Positions 56,696 to 64,000 of a stretch of DNA of 64,000 nt are shown one piece after another. This DNA is from Candidatus Haliotispira prima (GTDB taxonomy: Bacteria; Spirochaetota; Spirochaetia; SP-2023): contig CP123443.1 of the NCBI GenBank assembly GCA_029867005.1, forward strand, positions 2,542,001 to 2,606,000. The letters are read 5' to 3'. The notes under the pieces were generated by a model. It did no database searches. It worked only from the letters and a program-made list of their open reading frames with translations, and was not told the DNA's origin. Both the position numbers and the translations under genes were made by a program. Positions within the stretch are counted from its first letter, which is position 1. The number at the start of each line of letters is the position of its first letter.

Positions 56696-57672
56696 ATGAA
56701 ACAGCAAAAAATGCTATTGACTGGTGAATCCACAAATAGTATAATATCCAATATCCAATATCCAATATCCAATATCCTACTCTTTTAGAGAAACGATACT
56801 TATTTCTTTCTATATCAACTAATTACAAGCTTTTTTACCTATTTCCTTTACGTCTTTTTACCTTTCTCTTCCTGATTTTTGTCGCTGTCTCTGTGCTGGC
56901 CTGTGCCCCGCTGCCCGACAGCAAAAACCCGGAACCTCCGGAATCCCAATCCGATATTTCTGTCAGCAAGCCCTTGTATGGTCCCCATTTCATCCATTTT
57001 GAGATGACGGTAAATAAAACGATCACCACAGATTTGGAAGTGGGATTTTTAATCAGCAGCGGGGCCACAGCTCCCCAAAACCCTGCGGGCAAGCAGGGCT
57101 ACATCAGCAGAACCTTTAGCAGCAGCACTCCCAAAAGGCAGCTCCTGTTGTTTATGCACGATGCCACAGCCTACACCGAGACCGACCCGGAAAACACCTT
57201 TGAAAACGCCGATTTTTTGCAAGCGGACACCAATTACTATTTGCACATCTTCAACGGCAGCCTGACCACGGAACCCCAGGCATTCAAAACCATGAGCTAC
57301 GAGGCTCTCAATGCTGCCGACAACTCCATTGCAGCACTGGACGGCTTGGGCCATACCGATGCTGCGAGTATCACCAGAACCATAGAGCGCAAGGCCGGTG
57401 AACTGACTATTTTCCCCGCTGCCATCTTTGGCGGTAATTACGCTATAAGTAAAATTCGGATAGGCTCCACAGATTCCGTATTCTGTGCGTATGCCTCACA
57501 AACATGCACACCTAATTACGATGGTTTTAAAAGCTATCAACACTACCGCAGTGACCTTGATTACTATACCGTGTTGGCAGTGCCGAATATCCCTGCCGAC
57601 TCGGCCACATGGACGTTGCTGACAGGTACATACGTAGTCTACAGGCTGCAAATCAACACCATTACGGAGTAG
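56696..57672 (+). CDS. L11: phase-variable lipoprotein, family B, OFF
   Basis: Leader MKQQKMLLTGESTNSI, stop at TAG after CTACTCTTT. With one more unit: 327 residues, segment TLLEKRYLFLSIS..., lipobox VSVLAC, APLPDSKNPEPPESQSD and a family B body very close to L10 (FIHFEMTVNKTITTDLEVGF, NYYLHIFNGSLTTEPQAFK, LQINTITE). It keeps the 47-bp leader and tract despite a different promoter. Confidence 0.85.
56743..56777 (+). repeat. AATATCC heptamer tract of L11 (5 cores, OFF)
   Basis: 35 nt, 47 bp after the ATG. Confidence 0.97.
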
Positions 57673-57685
57673 GGTTATAGCTTCT

Positions 57686-57706
57686 CCTGCGCTCGCTGAG
57701 CGCAGG
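57686..57706 (+). terminator. Hairpin after L11
   Basis: CCTGCGCTC (57686-57694), loop GCT, GAGCGCAGG (57698-57706); no T run follows. Confidence 0.6.
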
Positions 57707-57709
57707 CCC

Positions 57710-57738
57710 TTGCCAAATATCCAAAATGAATATACGAT
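57710..57738 (+). promoter_or_regulatory. Promoter of L12
   Basis: TTGCCA, 17-bp spacer with AATATCC, TACGAT. Confidence 0.72.
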
Positions 57739-57772
57739 AGATCAAGATTACACTATTCGGAGGCATTTCCCC

Positions 57773-58815
57773 ATGACACATCAAAAAACACTGTTGACCG
57801 GTGACCGAGCAAACAGTATAATATCCAATATCCAATATCCAATATCCAATATCACACTACTTTTAAAAACAAGCATTTATTTATACCACCTGTAAACCGT
57901 CCTAAACCTTCTTATTCACTTTCCTTTCGTCTTTTACCCTTCCTTTTCCTGTCCGTTCTTGGCCTGTCTCTGCTCTGCGTAATCTTGCTCGGCTGTGCCC
58001 CGCTGCCGGACACCGGTGACCCGCCTGCTGCGCCCAAACCAAGCATTTCTTTTGCTACTGCTGCTATGGTCTCTTCCGTACAATTGGAAATGAGCAGTAG
58101 CTTAGCACTTGCCAACATCGGGGCCGTTATCCGCTTAGCTGCCGAAGCGGCTCCCACCAAGACAGAAGCAGAAGCCAATGCGGGCTATGTTAGTCTTGCC
58201 ATTACAGCCGGCAGTCCAACAAAATTCAGTATCAGTCAACACTATGGCAGTGATTTTGCCAATGGCCTTACTCTTGTTGATGTATTGGCCCCCAATACCC
58301 AATACAAGCTGTATCTGTTTTTTGAACCCAATGCCGTCTCGTCTGAAAGCACGGTTGAAGGGGCCACCCTTGCTAATAATATGGTAGTCCTCCCATTTAC
58401 CACCACGGTCTTGCCTCCCGCAGGAGAGGCCGTATGGGATAACGCATGGACAAATAAGCAATTTGTCGGAAGCCTTACCGAATGGGGATATAGTCAAAAC
58501 CAAAAGGGCATTTTTGTCGCTTATACAAAAGTGAATACTTTTATTGTTACTTTGACAGTCACTAATCGCAAAGCAGATAATACAGTTTTACAAAGCTTCG
58601 GAAGCCTTGCATTGGGTTTAGCTTCCCCCGGCACAGGATTTCTTTTTGAGCTCTCTGAGTTGGGTGGCAGCTATCCCGACCCTGATGAATACTACTATGT
58701 AATAGGTGCTGATGATACAAAAACACTATCAGGAGAGGCTTTTCAACTGGAAATTGACAATGGTTCCAAAGAAACTCTCTTCAGAGTACCTCTCACGCGG
58801 TATAGCAGTCCATAG
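57773..58815 (+). CDS. L12: phase-variable lipoprotein, family A (second subtype), OFF
   Basis: Leader MTHQKTLLTGDRANSI. With one more unit: 349 residues, with a long hydrophobic run FLFLSVLGLSLLCVILLGC, APLPDTGDPP, SSLALANIGAVIRLAAEAAP, LAPNTQYKLYLFFEPN and VPLTRYSSP at the end. Closest body relative is L4, about 16 kb away, while the leader and promoter match L13-L15. Confidence 0.85.
57820..57853 (+). repeat. AATATCC heptamer tract of L12 (5 cores, OFF)
   Basis: 34 nt, 47 bp after the ATG. Confidence 0.97.
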
Positions 58816-58826
58816 CCGTATTTTTT

Positions 58827-58866
58827 GTCTTGGTGTAAGGGGGGAACTACCCCTTTACACCAAGAC
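58827..58866 (+). terminator. Long hairpin after L12
   Basis: Arms 58827-58842 and 58850-58866 pair over about 16 bp with one bulge (GTCTTGGTGTAA... against ...TTACACCAAGAC). No T run. Confidence 0.72.
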
Positions 58867-58885
58867 CCCTCTTGCCCATACCCCC

Positions 58886-58914
58886 TTGCCCAATACTCAA
58901 AATGAATATACGAT
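58886..58914 (+). promoter_or_regulatory. Promoter of L13
   Basis: TTGCCC, 17-bp spacer, TACGAT. Confidence 0.7.
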
Positions 58915-58948
58915 AGGCCAAGATTACACAATCTCGGAGGAGTTCCCC

Positions 58949-60225
58949 ATGACACATCAAAAAACACTGTTGACTGGTGACCGAACAAACAGTATAATAT
59001 CCAATATCCAATATCCAATATCCAATATCACACTACTTTAGAAAACAAGCATTTACTTCGTCTCCCCGCAAACCGTCCTAAACCTTCTTATTCACTTCTC
59101 TATCGTCTTTTACCCTTCCTTTTCCTGTCTGTTCTCGGTCTGTCTTTGCTTGCCTGCGCTCCGCTGCCGGACACCGATGACCCGCCGGCTACCGTAACCT
59201 TCACCCTCATTTTCAACTCCCAAGGCGGCACAGAGCTAGCTCCGCAAACAATAGCAAGCGGCAAAAAATCGGAAAAGCCCACAGACCCTGCCAAGGCCAA
59301 TTTTGTTTTTGGCGGATGGTACAAAGAGCAAACTTTGACCACCCTTTTTGACTTCGCTCAGGAAACGATTACCGGGAACCTCACCCTGTATGCCAAGTGG
59401 GAAAAATTCACACTCCACACCTCCATGGCCTGGGTTTCCATGCGGGAGGGACTGGTGCAATTGGACAACGGCACCCAAGGAATAAAAACTATTGGTGTTG
59501 TGGTCAGCAAAGATGCCACAGCTCCCGCCTATGCGAATATCAAAGACCTGCCCGGTTTTTACACCAGAACAACCAAAGCAGAAGGAACACCCCGAACCGC
59601 CTATCTTTCGATGACCGATAAAATGACGGTAGCTAAGTTTAATGCAAATGTAACGGTGTCTGTTGACGGAGGAGCCGCCGGCTTTGTCAGTGCTGTTGCC
59701 GCCGCACCGGAACTATTACACCCGAACACCGACTACTACGCTCACTTCTACGACATAGCAGGTACGACAGGCACAGCCATAGAGAAACTGGCGTTTACCA
59801 CAGAGAATTTTCCCGCCACTTATCCCACCACAAGAGGAACATACAGCAGTTTTTATAACCAAATCACCGCCGGCAGTAGTTCTCCGGCCATGGAATACAA
59901 GTCCTCCGAAAGCTATTTAGTGCCGGCGAGGTTTTATTACTTTTTGACAAGTGGGGGATCGTATCTTTGGAGGTTCTCATCTAATCCTACAATAGAAATA
60001 TCAGAGACCAGTACAAATACCCGCCCTTTTAGAAACTCTGTTCCACCACTCTTAGTCTATGATGTATACAATATTGCAGCCTCAGGACCGGGCACAAGCG
60101 TAAGCCTTTGGGATACCATGATCAAAACTACGGATCTAAGTTACTATGTCACTATAGACTATGTATTCGGAGGCGAGCAATTTGCACTTTACGAGAACAA
60201 CAAAGCCGTATTGGTAACGGAGTAG
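58949..60225 (+). CDS. L13: phase-variable lipoprotein, family C, OFF
   Basis: Leader MTHQKTLLTGDRTNSI. With one more unit: 427 residues, lipobox SLLAC, APLPDTDDPPATV, one InlB/Flg_new-type repeat (FTLIFNSQGGTELAPQTIAS, FVFGGWYKEQTLTTLFDF, LTLYAKWEKF), then a family C body (SMAWVSMREGLVQLDNGTQG, TIGVVVSKDATAPAYANIKD, LLHPNTDYYAHFYD) ending VLVTE. Near-identical to L15 along most of its length, suggesting duplication or gene conversion. Confidence 0.86.
58996..59029 (+). repeat. AATATCC heptamer tract of L13 (5 cores, OFF)
   Basis: 34 nt, 47 bp after the ATG. Confidence 0.97.
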
Positions 60226-60256
60226 GCGTACAGCCTCCTCCAACTCCCTCAAAAAA

Positions 60257-60273
60257 GGGGCCAAAAGGGCCCC
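60257..60273 (+). terminator. Hairpin after L13
   Basis: GGGGCC, loop AAAAG, GGCCCC, preceded by six A residues; could end L13 transcripts. Confidence 0.55.
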
Positions 60274-60285
60274 TCGTAGCCCCTC

Positions 60286-60314
60286 TTGCCAAATATCCAA
60301 AATGAATATACGAT
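60286..60314 (+). promoter_or_regulatory. Promoter of L14
   Basis: TTGCCA, 17-bp spacer with AATATCC, TACGAT. Confidence 0.72.
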
Positions 60315-60349
60315 AGCCTAAGATCATACAATCTTGGAGGCATTTCCCC

Positions 60350-61629
60350 ATGACACATCAAAAAACACTGTTGACCGGTGACCGAGCAAACAGTATAATA
60401 TCCAATATCCAATATCCAATATCCAATATCACACTATTTTAGAAAACAAGCATTTACTTCATCTCCCCGCAAACCGTTCTAAACCTTCTTATTCATTTCT
60501 CTTTCGTCTTTTACCCTTCCTTTTTCTGTCCATTCTCGGTCTGTCTTCGCTTGCCTGCGCTCCGTTGCCGGACACCGATGACCCGCCTGCTACCGTAACC
60601 TTCACCCTCACTTTCAACTCCCAAGGCGGCACAGAGCTAGCTCCGCAAACAATAGCAAGCGGCAAAAAATCGGAAAAGCCAGCAGACCCCACCAAGGCCA
60701 ATTTTGTTTTTGCCGGATGGTACAAAGAGCAGACTTTGACCACCCTTTTTAATTTTACTCAGGAGACGATTACCGGGAACCTCACCCTGTATGCCAAGTG
60801 GGAAAAATTCACACTCAACACCTCCATGGCCTGGCTTTCCATGCGGGAGGGCTTGGTGCAATTGGACAACGGCACCCAAGGGATAAAAACCATTGGTGTT
60901 GTGGTTAGCAAAGATGCCACAGCTCCCTCCTATGCCGGCGTGAAAGACCTGCCGGGGTTCTACACCAGAACAACCAAAGCAGACGGAACACCCCGAACCG
61001 CCTACCTCTCGATGACCGATAAAATGACCTCTGCCAAGTTTAATGCAAATGTAACGGTGTCTGTTGACGGAGGATCTACGGGATTTGTCAGTGCCATTGC
61101 CGCCGCACCGGAACTATTACACCCGAACACCAACTACTATGCTCATTTCTATGAGATAACCGGTACTGCGGGCGCAGCCATAGAAAAACTGGCGTTTACC
61201 ACCGAAGACTTCCCGGCTGCCTACCCAACCTCAAGAGGAAGATACAGCCGTTTCTATGACAAAATAACTGCCGGCAGCACTTCTCCGGCCATAGAGTATA
61301 AGGCTTCAGAGAGTCATTTAATTCCGTTCAGATATCATTATTTAGTTACCGGTGGAGGGCCGTATGCTTTTACTATCTCCAGTAGCACATTTGAATTCGC
61401 AGAATCCTCTCCGCTTATGCGCCCTTTTGGCAATGGGATTCCCGGAGATTTATTCTTATTCTATGATTTATACAATATTGCAGCCGCAGGACCCGCCACA
61501 AGTGTAGCACTTTGGGATGGAATGATAAAACCCAATAATATTACGAATATAATTAGATTGAGTCACTCTTTGGGAAGAGAGCCTTCTTCGATTACCATCC
61601 TTGAAAATTTGTTGTTAGTAACTGAGTAG
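60350..61629 (+). CDS. L14: phase-variable lipoprotein, family C, OFF
   Basis: Leader MTHQKTLLTGDRANSI. With one more unit: 428 residues, lipobox SSLAC, APLPDTDDPP, InlB-type repeat, and a family C body that follows L13/L15 up to about residue 310, then diverges (ESHLIPFRYHYLVTGGGPYA, GNGIPGDLFLFYDLYNIAA) to LLLVTE. The diverged C-terminal third is the part most likely to vary in surface-exposed loops. Confidence 0.86.
60397..60430 (+). repeat. AATATCC heptamer tract of L14 (5 cores, OFF)
   Basis: 34 nt, 47 bp after the ATG. Confidence 0.97.
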
Positions 61630-61720
61630 GGTTATTCTCCACTACTCTTATCTCACTGCGGAGTATCCCCCCGCCGGTGGTGGGGGAGCTTCTGTTGTAA
61701 AAGGCCCCTTCACAGCCCCC

Positions 61721-61749
61721 TTGCCAAACATCCAAAATGAATATACGAT
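61721..61749 (+). promoter_or_regulatory. Promoter of L15
   Basis: TTGCCA, 17-bp spacer (AACATCC instead of AATATCC), TACGAT. Confidence 0.72.
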
Positions 61750-61783
61750 AGGCCAAGATTACACTATTTGGAGGCATTTCCCC

Positions 61784-63060
61784 ATGACACATCAAAAAAT
61801 ACTGTTGACCGGTGACCAAGCAAACAGTATAATATCCAATATCCAATATCCAATATCCAATATCACACTACTTTAGAAAACAAGCATTTACTTCGTCTCC
61901 CCGCAAACTGTCCTAAATCTTTTTATTCACTTTCCCTTTGTCTTTTACCTCTCTTTTTCCTGTCCGTTCTCGGTCTGTCTTTGCTTGCCTGCGCTCCGCT
62001 GCCGGACACCGATGACCCGCCTGCTACCGTAACCTTCACCCTCACTTTCAATTCCCAAGGCGGCACAGAGGTAGCTACGCAAACAATCGCAAGCGGCAAC
62101 AAGTCCCCAAAACCCACAGACCCCGCCAAGGCCAACTTTGTTTTTGCCGGATGGTACAAAGAGCAGACTTTGACCACCATTTTTAATTTTACTCAGGAGA
62201 CGATTATCGGAGATCTCACCCTGTACGCGAAGTGGGAAAAATTCACACTCAACACCTCTATGGCCTGGGTTTCCATGCGGGAGGGCTTGGTACAATTCGA
62301 CAACGGTACCCAAGGGATAAAAACCATTGGTGTTGTGGTCAGCAAAGATGCCACAGCTCCCGCCTATGCGAATATCAAAGACCTGCCGGGGTTCTACACC
62401 AGAACAACCAAAGCAGACGGAACACCCCGAACCGCCTACCTTTCGATGACCGATAAAATGACGGTAGCTAAGTTTAATGCAAATGTAACGGTGTCTGTTG
62501 ACGGAGGATCTACAGGCTTTGTCAGTGCCATTGCCGCCGCTCCGGAACTGCTGCACCCGAACACCGACTACTACGCACACTTCTACGACATAGCAGGTAC
62601 GACAAGTACAGCCATAGAGAAACTGGCGTTTACCACAGAAAATTTTCCCGCCACCTACCCCACCACAAGAGGAACATACAGCAGTTTTTATAACCAAATC
62701 ACTGCGGGCAGTACTTCTCCGGCCATGGAATACAAGGCTTCCGAGAGTTATTTAGTGCCGGCAAGGTTTTATTACTTTTTAACAAGTGGGGGGCCCTACC
62801 ATTGGAGGTTCTCATCTAATCCTACAATAGAAATGGCGGAGACCAGTACAAATACTCGTCCTTTGGGAAACTCTGTTCCACCACTCTTAGTCTATGATGT
62901 ATACAATATTGCAGCCTCAGGACCGGGCACAAGCGTAAGCCTTTGGGATACCATGATCAAAACTACGAATTTCAGTTACCCTGTTAGTATAGACTATCTA
63001 TTTGGAGGACAAGAATTTTTTTTCTTTAACAAAAACAAGACGGTATTGGTAAGCGAGTAG
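61784..63060 (+). CDS. L15: phase-variable lipoprotein, family C, OFF
   Basis: Leader MTHQKILLTGDQANSI. With one more unit: 427 residues, lipobox SLLAC, APLPDTDDPPATV, InlB-type repeat (FTLTFNSQGGTEVATQTIAS), then a body almost the same as L13 (SMREGLVQFDNGTQG, LLHPNTDYYAHFYDIAGT) ending VLVSE. Differences from L13 cluster at the very C terminus (FGGQEFFFFNKNKTV). Confidence 0.86.
61831..61864 (+). repeat. AATATCC heptamer tract of L15 (5 cores, OFF)
   Basis: 34 nt, 47 bp after the ATG. Confidence 0.97.
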
Positions 63061-63115
63061 TGTCCGGCTTGGGTGTACGTTTGTCTGTCGGGCCAAATGA
63101 ATTGGGAATTGGGTG

Positions 63116-63688
63116 CTAGATTTGGTACCGCATTATTTCCTCCCGCAATACGGGTATAAGGTCATCATTGAACCATGGATTCTTTTTAAACCAAATATTA
63201 TTTCTCGGGGAGGGGTGTGGTAAAGGCAGGTACTTTGGTAAGTATGCTTCAAAATTTTGCACCGTTTCCGTCAGGGTATTTTTGGCCCTATCATTTAAGT
63301 AGTATTTCTGGGCGTAGCTACCAATCAATAATATCAAATCTATTTCATTCAAAGATCTAAAAAGGAGCTTATGCCATTGGGGAGCACATTCTCCCCGGGG
63401 AGGCAGATCACCACTTTTTCCTTTGCCCGGGTAGCAAAACCCCATTGGTATCAACGCAAACAGTTCCGCATTATAAAAACCGGATGTATCGACACCCAAC
63501 CAATCTCTTAATCTTTCGCCGCTTTTATCATCCCATGGGATTCCCGTCTTGTGAACAATGCTCCCCGGGGCCTGACCAATAATGGCTATCTTACTCTTCG
63601 GATGAGCTGACAGCACCGGATGGACTCCATGTTCCAGAAAGGGCAGACAAGTCTTACAATTTCGTATTTCTGCAAGCAATTTTTCCAT
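63116..63688 (-). CDS. Uracil-DNA glycosylase family protein
   Basis: 190-residue protein of the uracil-DNA glycosylase superfamily. The motif-1 position is IAIIGQAPGSIVHKTGIPWDDKSGERLRDWL (GQAPG) and the motif-2 position LPLPHPSPRNN (HPSPRN), as in family 4/5-like and YbhG-like members. N-terminal CKTC could be part of a metal site. The family removes uracil or acts on modified bases; exact specificity is not clear. It reads against the array and follows L15 by about 55 bp. Confidence 0.88.
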   Translation of the reverse strand: MEKLLAEIRNCKTCLPFLEHGVHPVLSAHPKSKIAIIGQAPGSIVHKTGIPWDDKSGERLRDWLGVDTSGFYNAELFALIPMGFCYPGKGKSGDLPPRGECAPQWHKLLFRSLNEIDLILLIGSYAQKYYLNDRAKNTLTETVQNFEAYLPKYLPLPHPSPRNNIWFKKNPWFNDDLIPVLREEIMRYQI

Positions 63689-63989
63689 AGCTTCTCTTTT
63701 AAAATAATGAATAGTACTCTCGCCGGGCTGGTCTTTACCAACCTATAATTATAACGGGCAGAGAGACAAAGTACCATTATTCTCTCAATTCGTCAGAAAC
63801 TATCGTTTCAGAACTACATGGGATTGAGCCGGAACCCCGGCCACCCGCCTCCCTGTACCCAAGATCCCCCGGTTGCGTCTTCCTTTTTTCCCTTTCCCCT
63901 CTTTTTATCCTTCTTTATCCTTGGTCTTATCTTCTACGGCCTTTCCTCTCCGGCCCCTTTTCTCCGCTTTCTCTCATTACCCGTCCCCC
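63689..63989. other. Intergenic region with a polypyrimidine stretch
   Basis: No gene seen. From about 63870 to 63975 the + strand is almost entirely C and T. It leads into the next L-type promoter. Confidence 0.5.
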
Positions 63990-64000
63990 TTGCCAAATAT
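63990..64000 (+). promoter_or_regulatory. Start of a further L-type promoter (L16), cut by the window edge
   Basis: TTGCCA followed by AATAT, preceded by CCCCC, exactly as in L3, L4 and L12. The array very probably continues. Confidence 0.65.

Noticed and set aside
38290-61864. AATATCC tracts as a CRISPR or as satellite DNA
   Set aside because: Units are contiguous without spacers and always sit 47 bp after an ATG inside a coding leader; this is a coding simple-sequence repeat.
39669-62000. Start-like TTG or GTG codons near the lipobox as real starts of L2-L15
   Set aside because: They differ in position from unit to unit, lack ribosome binding sites, and would leave most proteins without a usable signal peptide.
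38243-63060. Programmed ribosomal frameshifting instead of repeat-length switching
   Set aside because: No slippery heptanucleotide with a conserved downstream structure was seen, and the needed shift direction differs between L9/L10 and the others. It cannot be wholly excluded for L2-L8.
38131-63060. Lipoprotein units as integron gene cassettes
   Set aside because: Each has its own promoter, and the intergenic hairpins lack the attC core sites; only the 51.4-53.0 kb remnants look like cassettes.

Overview
The window looks like a chromosomal segment of a spirochaete, most probably Treponema-like. The evidence is a division cluster of the spirochaete type (ftsL-like, murF, mraY, ftsW, ftsQ, ftsA, ftsZ), a cytidylyltransferase-PEP mutase fusion, many lipoproteins with spirochaete-like lipoboxes, and a decayed integron integrase of a kind known from Treponema denticola. 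This assignment is inference; no rRNA is present.

Region 1 (1-26.3 kb) is mostly housekeeping. It holds a HemW-like 3' end, bioB, a pentapeptide-type membrane protein, signal peptidase I, a lipoprotein binding protein of an ABC transporter, PEP mutase, an FmdB zinc ribbon, a P-loop protein, transaldolase, an aldose sugar dehydrogenase-like protein, a Cof-type HAD phosphatase, a GNAT and asnS. A reverse-strand envelope/polysaccharide run follows (glycosyltransferase, polyprenyl-phosphate sugar transferase, predicted outer-membrane protein, coiled-coil protein), then a secreted protein, a glycerophosphodiester phosphodiesterase, and a type III-like DNA methyltransferase cut off inside a tRNA-Pro gene. 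Region 2 (26.4-37.9 kb, reverse strand) is a TPR lipoprotein plus Xer recombinase, then the peptidoglycan/division operon from an ftsL-like gene down to ftsZ.

Region 3 (38-64 kb) is the exceptional part: a forward-strand array of 15 lipoprotein genes (called L1-L15 here), with the promoter of a 16th starting at the right edge. Each unit has its own promoter (TTGCCA-like, 17 bp, TACAAT-like, except L11), a GGAGG-type site, an ATG, a 15-codon leader containing LLT, and exactly 47 bp after the ATG a tandem AATATCC heptanucleotide tract. After that comes a long open frame encoding a hydrophobic segment, a lipobox (mostly LLGCAP or LACAP) and a secreted body. Seven is not a multiple of three, so each gain or loss of a unit shifts the frame between the ATG and the lipobox. 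L1 alone is in frame (ON); the other 14 end the leader at an early stop (OFF). The bodies fall into three families joined to nearly the same 5' cassette. I read this as a phase-variable surface lipoprotein system driven by a heptamer switch, with recombination swapping bodies and 5' ends.

The array is interrupted by a coiled-coil/nuclease-like gene (44.2-45.1 kb), by an AT-rich island (49.1-53.0 kb) with a TauE-like permease and a ruined integron (intI, AraC, GNAT and VOC remnants), by a short-chain dehydrogenase (55.7-56.5 kb), and is followed by a uracil-DNA-glycosylase-like gene (63.1-63.7 kb).
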